The position numbers and the translations under genes were made by a program. The notes below the pieces were generated by a model. The model did not search any database. It saw nothing but the letters and a program-made list of their open reading frames with translations, and had not been told where the DNA came from. This document shows positions 1 through 8,257 of a stretch of DNA of 13,655 nt, piece after piece (positions within the stretch are counted from its first letter, which is position 1; every line of letters begins with the position of its first letter). Source of the DNA: Spirogloea muscicola (Eukaryota > Streptophyta > Zygnematophyceae > Spirogloeales > Spirogloeaceae); contig WELB01000067.1 in NCBI GenBank assembly GCA_009602725.1, positions 13,749-27,403 of the forward strand, given 5' to 3'.

Positions 1-2179
1 CGGCCCGCCGCGGCGCCAGCGGGCCGCCGTGGCGCTCGCGGCGGCGGCTCGGGCCCTCCTCGGCAAGCAGCGCCGGCGAGGCCTTGGGGAGCTCGCCGCC
101 GCTCGATGACGGTCCGGGCCTGGAAGACCCCAAACCTCAAACCTTCGCCCTGATCTTGAGCAACTTGCAGAGCGTCAGAATTGGACCCTGCACCTCATGG
201 CCAGGCCCTGGCAGCAGCCTCTGCTGGCCGCATTGGCAATGTTGGCAATGTGGGCTCTAGCAGCAGTCGCTAACGCCATTGAGCTCGGCCGCCCTGTTGT
301 GTCCGCGTGTGTGGCGCGCAGAGCCTGCTGGCGTCATGGAGCTGCCGTGCTTGCCATTCAGCCCATCCGAGGTACTCCACCACCTGATCTCAGTAAAATG
401 GAGTAAATTCCATTGTCAATTGGTCAATTATTCAACTTGTCTTTGTCTTAGCCCTTCATCGAACTTGAACCGATGCGGCGGCTGCTGGGCGCTCTTACCA
501 GCAGCAGCACGGATTACAATCACTCAGAATTTTAGAAAAGGGTATAAGAGAGGGCGTTGAAGATTGCAGCGGCAGCCGTAGCGACATCGATGCTGACTGG
601 CGGCGCGCCCGCCCTAGGGCTCCAATGCGCTGCACCAGGTGTTCGTGCCAGCGTCCAGCAAGACGCTACACCTGTACGAGGCCCGCTTCCTGGCCCTCCT
701 TGACGAGGTCCGCTCAGCAGACGCCCCCATCCTGCACCATAACAGCGCCGGCCGCTCCGCCGACGTGGGCTCTGAAGCCTAGCAAAGTGAAGCCCAATTT
801 GTCCTGAAATCCTGACCCTCATCCCTCTACTTGTGAGGCGCTGCAGGTGCTGGAGAAGACCAACAACCTGTTTGCACACATTGTGGTCGAGGCTGTGCCG
901 GCCGGCGAGGGCCAGGGGTCATTTGTTGCGAGCTACGGATGCCTTGCCATCGTTGAGAATGTATATCAGCTCCTCAATCTCGGGCCTCTTCATCGGTGCC
1001 TCTGCTTCTAATTTCTGTGCCATGTCCAGGCCTACCTGCTGATGGAAAAGCGGGCCAAGCATTTGACCACGCATTGCTAACATGCCTGTTGTTTGTAGGT
1101 CCGGCGGCTCACTGTGGGCGCGCTGGTAACAGTCCGGGGCATTGGCCGCATCAAGCTCCTGGGCGTGACGCAGGTGCCGGACGCCACATCCCGCGTGGTC
1201 GACACCCACCGCATCTGACGACAGCTCCTTTTTGGGCTCCTCATCAATACTTATAGCTTCCTTAGCAATGTATCGAGGCACATAGTTGTTGTTGGGCGGC
1301 ATTGCAGCAGGCAGCGGTAGCGTGCTGAGGCGCTCGCAGCACGCCGCCGCTCCTCCGCTGCCGCCACCAGCTGGAGCCGTTCCTGCGGGGCCGCGTCGTT
1401 CCAGTGCGGGACGAGCCTGCAGACGCGACAGCTGTATCGGCAGCGCTTGGGCACCTGCGCAGCACGCTGGCGGACATCCAGTTGCTGCAAATCAAGCTGA
1501 AGGTGTGCCACGGAGGCTGTTGCAATCCCAGGCTCTAAATCTACTAGCAGGTTCTAAGTCCAATCTCCACAAGTGAGAGTTGATCCGAACACGATAACTC
1601 CTTGACTGTCACTTGATGCCAATCATGTGGGCTGCTACATGCAGAGCGACCAGAATGAGGTGCTGCAGACGCCGCTGGAGCGTGCTCTGCTGTGGGCCGA
1701 CAAGGCTGAGGTGGACGCCGCGGCATACTACTCGAGCCCTGCCGAGCGTGTCGCCTTTGCCGCGCTGCAGCCGGTCACAGGTCTGAAGCAAAGGCCTCGC
1801 CAACTATACCCGTAGTGTGCCTTTGGGGCAACTATGGAGCTGCCAGACACTTGACCATCAGGGTCCTGCAAATTGATCATACAGCTTCTTGACATCTGCT
1901 CTCTTAGTCCTTTTTGCGCTAATGTGTCTAACACACATAGGGTGGACCTATTCAAGTCTGCCTCTTGCATAGCTCACAATCGCACTTTCTCGTTGCCTCA
2001 ATGGTCTCGCCGCTGGGCCAGGTGCGACCGCAGGAGAGCTGCACAAGCTGCTGCAGCGCCGGTTGGAGGCGATGGAGACGGTCGACAGCCTCCAGCGGCT
2101 GGCGCTCGTCACAGAGTTCGCAGAGCAGAGCCGGGCAACTTTGGCCGCTAAAGTTGCGCTCCAGAGCCTGCGGCTATGA
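1..2179 (+). CDS. Stand-alone LON substrate-binding-domain protein (ATP-dependent protease La N-terminal domain), 5' partial, eight exons
   Basis: Seen: exons I can join are <3-111, 322-371, 639-764, 838-960, 1099-1173, 1371-1502, 1645-1780 and 2034-2179 (TGA stop). All donors are GT and all acceptors AG; phases agree at every junction (1,0,0,0,0,0,1), giving 298 visible residues. The joined protein carries LON-domain signatures: ELPCLPFSPSEVFVPASSKT, then LHLYEARFLALLDE, SFVASYGCLAIVENVRRL, VGALVTVRGIGRIKLL, and a C-terminal helical part with QTPLERALLWADK and LAAKVALQSLRL. Known: green-lineage proteins of this type have the LON domain alone, without AAA+ ATPase or Ser-Lys protease domain, and their partner or substrate is poorly defined. 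The Ser/Arg/Ala-rich first exon (reading frame 3) resembles a chloroplast transit peptide; that is inference. The true start lies upstream. The exon at 838 could instead begin at 847. It converges with the xylanase gene downstream. Confidence 0.88.
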
Positions 2180-2724
2180 GGCCGGCAGGCCTCAGCCGTT
2201 TCTGACAGCTAGGACCTCCAAAAGTCAAACCCCACTTGGAGACCCATTTGTAGAGCCTTGTGTAACTTATCAATTCAGACATGTATGAAGATCAGTAGAT
2301 CCTCTTTAGAAGCAACAGAAAGCAAATTTTGAATTGGCATCTCAGTTACTCCCCACTACCCCTTGGAAGCTGACTGCAGGCCCACCTGCAGCTGCTGCTA
2401 ATCCTGTCGTAATCTGACCTTGTGTCTGGAGCTCAAGTTGCCAGAAGCTCTTGCAGACGGCAGATGAGTAGTTGGCTTTGATGGCAGCACAATTTGATGT
2501 TGGTGCTGGTCTTGCTAGACTCAGTCTAGATTGTGCTGGCAAGCAGCTCTTGTCTGTGGGCCTAATTGTGTGCTTATTTGCACATTGAAGGCCTCAATGA
2601 AGCGCTGCACTGCGCCATACATAGTGAGGTCCGAAGAAGAAGTGTAGCAGCTTAGGCATAGCAGATCATGTCTGTCTGCCATTGACTGCAGACATTCAGG
2701 TGGGCCTGGCCTTATAGACTATTT
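2180..2724. other. Convergent intergenic spacer / 3' UTRs
   Basis: Between the TGA of the plus-strand LON gene and the stop of the minus-strand xylanase gene. It is AT-richer than the exons. No recognisable domain appears in any reading frame I looked at, and the only notable signal is the TGTAA at 2261. It most likely holds the two 3' UTRs. Confidence 0.6.
2261..2265 (+). terminator. Probable polyadenylation signal TGTAA of the LON-domain gene
   Basis: TGTAA lies about 82 bases after the TGA stop at 2177-2179. TGTAA is the usual poly(A) signal of chlorophyte nuclear genes, and the spacing is reasonable though short. No competing copy was seen between the stop and this site. Confidence 0.5.
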
Positions 2725-5700
2725 CTAAATCACAATGTCTACTTTCTGCACATCCTCAGCCAATTTGGCAGCACTAACGGTGACATATTGCGATAAGAGG
2801 GGAGAGCCACCGATGTCGTTCACATGGACTACATACTGCCCATGATATCCACGCATGCGGAAGCAACCTGCAGAGTCCGTGACGCCAGTCACATTGGTCG
2901 TCAGCCACTCTGCCTGGAGCTTCTCCAGCCGCCGCCCGGCCTCCGTGAGCTGCCAGTCGGTGCTGGTGAGGTGGGCATCGCGGCGGCTCATTGCAGCCTC
3001 CCAGAAGCCCCACAGGACGACGCCTTCGACCGCAGGATGCGCAAATGCCTCCCGAAGCACGACCTCGAGGTCGTCGGCACGCACGTGTTCGTCAGCGTGC
3101 ACGACGTCGACCTCTGTGAACCAGATAGGCATTTGCAGGTCGCTGAGCGTGTCCAGTGCCTGCAAGCATTCCAAAACTGCACCTCTTACTGATCCTAAAC
3201 ACGGCATATTGCCATGAATCGACATTGCCATGGGCTTCGAGTGTCCTATACTTAAGTGCATGCGCCGCTGTCTCAACGTCAGTAAGCAAGTGCAATCACA
3301 ACAGATGCACAGCACAGTGGCTTTCAAGGTCAAGGGACGAGGGTCCAAGATCTGAGGTTCCAGACCAAGTTCATGAGAAGGACTGGGGTTTTGTAGTGTG
3401 TATGAGCCTGCCTGCTTTATGATTTGGCCAATGGGCACGGCTATGTGGCCCTGCAGGCCAAGCCCGTCCACTGGAGCGCCGCCGGCTACTAGGCCCTTGA
3501 CGTGCTCGGCATACTTGTCGGGTGTGGAGGCCGAGTCTTCGCCGTCCTCCACGTGGTAGTCATTGACAAACAGCTTGGCTTGTGGGTCCAGTTGCTTGCA
3601 CCTCTGCAGGACCACAACAGGGCGTCGATAAGTTCGTCGAGCAAAGCCGCTGTCAAGGACCTTCATGCACCAGAGCTGTAATCTGCAACCCCAGAATCAC
3701 TTTTCTGGACCTAGTCTCTTACTGGAAAGATGCCAGTATGATTAATAGAATGACTATGTTTACAACCATCTTCGCAAAAAATCTACATCTTCATATGGTT
3801 GAGGCTTCCTTGGCAGTTTCGAGATGACTACTCCGCACTTTGCAACTTCCTGATCACTGAAACAGTGTTATGACTGTAAGAAAGAAGGACGTCTGCTGAC
3901 CTGGAACATGTGTGCTCGTGCTGCTGGCCCCAGCCTGCTGGCATAGAAGCTCCCATGAAGCATCTCGTTGTTGACGTCGTAGTGTATGAACTTGCCTCGG
4001 TATCTCTGCAGCAGCGTGAGCAACCTTTTCTCCACTGCGGCAGCAAGCTCCTGCGCAGGCAGCGCTTTCACCCAGTCCTAGGCCCACAAAGAATGGCAGC
4101 GTGTCACAAGTGATCTGGAGGGAGATAGCCAAAACATGAGAGAGCTATGGCATCAATTTGGTATAGAAGGCTTATGCATACGTTTTATCCGCATAGACAC
4201 ATCAAAGTATTCATCTATCAGAAGATCATCAGCATAAGCACGAGCAAAGCTGCTCAAGTGTGAGGCATTGTACGCCTTGCTACTGAGTTTGAGCCACATG
4301 CATGCTCTTCGAATTGACAACAATCACCATGGTTTCATCAAGGCATCTACATATGTACCTGCACCCACTGTTCAGCCTCCCAGAAAATGCAGTGGGCACG
4401 GATGGGGATCTTGTGCTTCTCCAGCCAGCCTATCATGAAATCAGCTGCTTGGAAGTCCACTGCGCCCGGGCTTCCCTGAAAAATACGTAAACTAACTCTA
4501 CATTTAGATTTGAGGACTCGCACTTTCTTATAAAACTCATGTCAGACTCTATGCTGACCGAAAGTGTTAGCAAACCCAATCAGGAAGCGCAGCAGCAAAC
4601 CCGTAGCACAGTAGGGCCGCACCTCGACGGATGCCCACTTGAGCTCATTCTCAAGTGTGGCCACGTTGAAGTGATCGAGGAAGAACTGGCGGTATTCGGG
4701 GCTGTCAAGCGCTGCCCTGCTCAGGCAGGCCCCGAGGGGGAAGCTGTTGCGCGTCTGGTTTATAGTCAAGCGGGCGCCGTGCACTGGCCGTCCCACCGCG
4801 TCTGTCACGTGAAGCAGCACATTCCGCTGGCGCACCTGCTCAAAAGCATTGACCACAATAGCTTACAGCATGAGATTGGCTGATGCAGGCCATTAAGATG
4901 TGAATTTTGCATAAGGATTCAGACTTGAGTAGCGCCTAGGAAGCAAGGACTCGCGGGATAGATTTACATCCTGGTTCATGTTGGGCTATGTCAGGGAAAG
5001 TATGGCCATCTGAGCACAAGATAGCAGAGTCTGAAACAGGCGGCCTGCCTCTGCGGCCCTCTCTTGGAGCTCCCGCCGTCTTGCTAATCGGTCTTCAGCA
5101 ACTACCGAGACCCGGGCAACAAAGAGGTCCACGCCCGGCGCCGGGCCCTGGATGTATAGCTTTGCCAGTCCAAAATGAGCGCCCAAGCGGAACGAGCCGT
5201 GTACCTGATCAGCAGACTAAGCAGGTCAGGCATGCGAGGCTACTCCTGTATGTGATTCTTGAAAACTTGCAATCGAGAGGTAATCTGTAAATCCAGGCAG
5301 CACTTCCACAAGAGTGAGAGCATTGAATGTACAAGAGAATGCGGTGAATCGGTCGCGAATTGCCTGCTTCCACTTCCCCGGGACTGCCTCCACTTGGCCG
5401 GCATTCACCCAGCCCCCAGGAACTGTGTCGACGATGAGAGCCACGTTGACGTGCTGCATCAAGAAATGCAGCCCAACAGTCAGGAGTGGCCATACTTTAA
5501 CCCCATATTCTCCATCTTATGTCCATGTTCTGAGGAAGCCATGTATTGTCAAGCCATGGAGCTCACTGTATTACTGCTCGTCATAAACGTCAGGACTGCC
5601 CCATTGACTGTGTCCAGCGGCCACCTGCGGGCCATGCCCGGGGCTGACGGAGACCCACGCAGAGGCTCGGTATGCGAGGAGCGGGTGCACGTGGCATGTG

Positions 5701-7096
5701 AGATCCTGGGCCGGCCCCTGCCACGTCGCCTGCCTGCCACTGACCCGTAGGGTACGGCCTGCATGCATGCATAGGTGTCGGCCTTCTCAGCTTGCAATTG
5801 TCCCAGCTGCTTGTGCCTGCCGGGACTGCGAGTCATGCTGCCTAATGGACGCAAGTGGCGTGACGAAGTCGTGGAGGGCTCCAACACTGCAAACGTCCTC
5901 TTGTCTGCAATTAGTAGTAATGAGCAGATCCAACCAACTGACTATAAGAGGTACACGAATATTACTGCGGAGCGTACTTAAGGTCCTGCACAACGAGTGC
6001 TTTGTTACAAGTTCTGCACGCACCCATGGGTAGGCTGCTGCCGAGATCCTGCCCTGCGACGGCAGCGGCGTCAACGACACTGAGTGCCTCGCAGCCACCC
6101 ATGGTCTGCCACTCGGCGGTGCCCATCTCGAAGCTTCCATTCATCACAACATCCACGCCGTACTGCGACAGAGGCGGGAGGACACAGTGAGAGACGACAA
6201 GCCTGTAACCAGCCAGGCAGATAGTGATAGCCACAATGAGGAGATCATTTTCAGCTTGTGATAATTGACATAACTAGCACGCTTGAAATGTCAACTGTAG
6301 GGACTGATTGTAGAGCCTGCTTAATATTGGATGTGATCACCACAGAATTTGGGTTAAGGGTTTCGGGTTTACGGTAAGGGCTTAGGATTAGAGTTTAGGG
6401 TTCAGCGCTTAGGGTTTAAGGTTTCAGGGTTACATGTTTCGCATATGGCAGTAGAGGCGATGCCTTGGGCGCTAATGAGCTGGGCGAGGGCGACGAGACT
6501 GCATCCGGCAGAGGGCGCACGACGTGGAAGCGCCGCACGAGGAGGTCGACGCCTGGTGGCGGTCCCTCGAGATACACGGTGGCGGCCGGCGGCACAGCAG
6601 GCAGCGGCCCCAGCGTGCCACGCAACTCGACCCATTTGCCGACCGTTGCCACTACGCGGCCCAATCTGACATAAGATGAGGAGCCGTTGTCGTCCTTCAG
6701 AGCGATGGTAGCGAGCACGGTCACGGATTGCTCGAGGCCGCCTTGTACACGAACCTCGGCCTCAACTTGGTACTGCTCGCCGGCCGCCAGTCCGCCAGTG
6801 TCTGTGTCCTGCGCCAGGCCGTGCCATGTCTTCCGCCTTCCTGCACGCGCTCGAGATGAGCAACGACTTGAACCCTGGACCTCAATTTGCAGATCCCTTG
6901 GACCTGACAGCTCAGTAGGCGCATCGGAGGCCTCTGTGAAGCGGGGTGGGGCACCTGAGACGACGGCAATGGACGGCGCGCCGTTGCCGCTGGTCTCCAC
7001 AGACAGCGTGCTGCCCGAGCGGCCCTCTCCAAGTGCATACCAGCCCTCTGCCCCGGCCGAGAAGTCGACATTCCGCAACAAGCTGGAGGCCGGCAT
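2725..7096 (-). CDS. Endo-beta-1,4-xylanase, CBM22-like x2 + glycoside hydrolase family 10, eleven exons
   Basis: Hydrolyses internal beta-1,4 bonds of xylan (GH10 family knowledge). Minus-strand exons: 7096-6434, 6162-6024, 5886-5821, 5758-5625, 5453-5364, 5204-5049, 4835-4623, 4475-4359, 4077-3901, 3603-3412, 3159-2725; all phases agree, about 793 residues. Module 1 (residues ~8-205) has GAEGWYALG, KTWHGLAQD and YLEGPPPGVDLL. Module 2 (~220-440) has NGSFEMGTAEWQTMGGC, ATWQGPAQDL, HVNVALIVD and YIQGPAPGVDLF. GH10 (~450-760) has NQTRNSFPLG, ENELKW, HCIFW, YDVNNEM with the acid/base Glu, LFVNDYH, LGLQGHI, and the nucleophile Glu in IWFTEVDV. A C-terminal TDSAGCFRMRGYHGQY tail resembles plant GH10 enzymes. 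Both catalytic Glu are present, so the enzyme looks active. Start: ATG 7096 is the first Met after an in-frame stop, but an acceptor-like site at about 7119 would allow an upstream exon. No signal peptide is encoded in exon 1 as drawn. Confidence 0.92.
3160..3411 (-). other. Xylanase intron 10: GC-AG, 252 nt, open in frame
   Basis: Donor reads AAGCAG|gcaggc and acceptor gcttgcag|GCACTG. Splicing joins IIKQ to ALDTLSDLQMPIWFTE, exactly as GH10 relatives run through this region. The 252 nt are divisible by three and contain no stop, so unspliced message would still be translated with 84 extra residues that look nothing like GH10. Confidence 0.7.
6352..6432. repeat. Degenerate telomere-like (TTTAGGG-type) array inside xylanase intron 1
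   Basis: About eleven variants of the 7-bp unit in a row on the plus strand, for example ttaggg, tttaggg, gggttaa, gggtttc, gggtttac. Units are diverged, so this is an old array or one that never was perfect. On the minus (gene) strand it forms the first ~80 bases of intron 1, and the donor GTAACC falls in its edge. Confidence 0.75.
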
Positions 7097-7170
7097 GGTG
7101 TCGGCCGTGCGCTGTGGCACTGAGAATCGTCAAGTGGCTGGGAGTCGCGCGTGTCTGCACAAAGGTGGTG

Positions 7171-7641
7171 TACAGTCATACCTTGTTATAGGCACCTCTC
7201 GATATAGGCACATTAGGGCAAAACCTCGATAGTGGCACCATTTTGCGGGAAGCACTTTTTTCCCCAGGCAAATGTGACTCGATATAGGAACGTGCCTGTA
7301 TGTACAGGCACAGTTTTTCGGGGCAGATTTTCCCACTAGAAGTGCCTATAGGAAAACAAATCAACATATCTCTCATATTCTCTACAGGGATTAGGGTTGA
7401 GGTTAGGATTTAGGGTGTGGGGTTTGGGGTTTAGGTCTAGGGTTAGGGTCTAGTTTTTTTATCCCTAACCCTAACCCTAAATTCAAAAAGCCATTTTTAA
7501 ATATAATCTGATATTTTGCTGATTGTCACGGTAGAAGCACATTTGGGGGCAATAGTGCCTCTACAACGAACAAGCACACCTCGACATAGTCACATATTTT
7601 CGCCAATCCGGCGGACGTGCCTATAACAAGGTATGACTGTA
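7171..7641. mobile_element. MITE, pogo/Tigger-type (Tc1/mariner superfamily), non-autonomous
   Basis: The body 7173-7639 (467 bp) is bounded by perfect 23-bp terminal inverted repeats beginning CAGTCATACCTTGTTATAGG, each flanked by TA (7171-7172 and 7640-7641), the target duplication of Tc1/mariner elements. The terminal CAGTCATACCT sequence resembles pogo/Tigger family ends (established family knowledge). Subterminal copies of a CTCGATATAGGCAC-like motif occur at about 7198, 7226 and 7279, with a diverged one near 7585. No transposase ORF is present, so movement would depend on an enzyme elsewhere. It lies directly upstream of the xylanase coding region, in its promoter or a 5' intron. Confidence 0.9.
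7387..7486. repeat. Telomere-like core of the MITE, with inverted C-rich arm
   Basis: A G-rich run of TTTAGGG-like units (about 7387-7453) is followed by a T-run and then by perfect CCCTAA units (about 7462-7482). The C-rich arm can pair with the preceding G-rich units, forming a fold-back. The whole array is inside the transposon. Confidence 0.75.
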
Positions 7642-7694
7642 CGCAGCTCCTAATTCCGGAGGAGGGACGCAACGTTCTGAGTCACAACGACCTC

Positions 7695-7796
7695 ATGCTC
7701 AGTGCTCGCAGCACTCTGTCGTCTTGGCTTCCCTTACTGCCGCTCTTTGCTCATCTCTTGCTGGCGGTCCTTCATGGCACATCCTTCCTGCAGTGA
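7695..7796 (+). CDS. Candidate signal-peptide micro-ORF / first exon
   Basis: ATG at 7695 opens 33 codons ending with TGA at 7794-7796. The translation begins MLSARSTLSSWLPLLPLFAH and continues LLLAVLHGTSFLQ: a basic n-region, a hydrophobic core of about 15 residues and a small-residue end, a textbook signal-peptide profile. It may be the first exon of a plus-strand secreted protein, but I found no convincing downstream exon. Chance hydrophobicity in an intergenic stretch is the alternative. Confidence 0.25.
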   Translation: MLSARSTLSSWLPLLPLFAHLLLAVLHGTSFLQ

Positions 7797-7838
7797 CACC
7801 GAGCGGCTCCCCTGGCTGTCGTCGCGCTCATTGGGGTC

Positions 7839-8198
7839 ATGGGAGGTAGACCCAAGTTGACGCTGTTGGGCGAAGCACCAGAAGCAGAGCTCACAGCACC
7901 CAGACCTCCCATGGGTCTGGCAGAAGCTGCGGCGCATGCAGCAAGGCAAGAGGACAGGCAGCTCGCATGCCGGCCAGAACGCCGAGCGAGGGCAACTGAC
8001 ACCGCCGTGGTAGAGGCGGCTATGCTGCAGCTACTCGTGAGTTTGCAGCGGCCAGATGGGGCCGCAACGTGCAAGGCGCCTGTCTTGGGCCTCGAGACGT
8101 GCTCCCGGGCCTCGAGACGTGCTTTCCAGACCTTGTACATTAACATTGTTTTTGTTGGGTACATTCCTTTGGTCTGGCCTCTCACAGCCATTGCTTGA
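7839..8198 (+). CDS. Hypothetical ORF, weak
   Basis: A 119-codon open frame from ATG 7839 to TGA, Ala/Arg/Glu-rich in its first 85 residues (starts MGGRPKLTLLGEAPEAEL) and hydrophobic at the end. The first part has GC-rich exon-like composition; from about 8127 the frame runs into the arm of a hairpin repeat, which argues that at least the last third is not coding. No domain recognised. It follows the signal-peptide micro-ORF by 42 bases in another frame. Confidence 0.15.
   Translation: MGGRPKLTLLGEAPEAELTAPRPPMGLAEAAAHAARQEDRQLACRPERRARATDTAVVEAAMLQLLVSLQRPDGAATCKAPVLGLETCSRASRRAFQTLYINIVFVGYIPLVWPLTAIA
8087..8123. repeat. Two-copy 20-bp tandem duplication
   Basis: GGGCCTCGAGACGTGCT occurs at 8087-8103 and again at 8107-8123, period 20. 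It contains an XhoI-type CTCGAG palindrome and sits just before the long hairpin. Confidence 0.8.
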
Positions 8199-8257
8199 CA
8201 GCGGCCAGATTGACTGGTGGCTGGGAAAGGCCAGCCCAAAGGAATGGACAAGGTCTG
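8127..8257. repeat. Imperfect inverted repeat (hairpin) with ~40-bp arms
   Basis: The left arm 8127-8190 and the right arm 8218-8257 are reverse complements with few mismatches (CAGACCTTGT pairs with ACAAGGTCTG; CCTTTGG..CTGGCC pairs with GGCCAGCCCAAAGG). The loop is about 27 nt. The left arm carries a 24-nt extra segment (8137-8160) that begins with ACATT and is followed by another ACATT. It could be a small foldback transposon or a small-RNA precursor; no coding content is evident. Confidence 0.75.

Noticed and set aside
197-406. ORF starting MARPWQQPLLAALAMLAMWA with a signal-peptide-like start
   Set aside because: It lies mainly in the first intron of the LON gene and in a different frame from the conserved LON exon at 322-371. 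The hydrophobic run is probably a product of GC-rich intron sequence.
2824-3217. Plus-strand ORFs of about 120 codons
   Set aside because: They are antisense shadows of the GH10 catalytic exon, whose minus-strand reading has clear family motifs.
6841-6890. tRNA T-arm-like sequence (GGTTCAAGTC on the minus strand)
   Set aside because: The flanking bases do not form a T-stem, and no anticodon or acceptor stem accompanies it. It lies inside the CBM22 coding exon.
6352-7486. A true chromosome end (telomere)
   Set aside because: Arrays are short, diverged, interrupted and flanked on both sides by unique genes, so they are interstitial.
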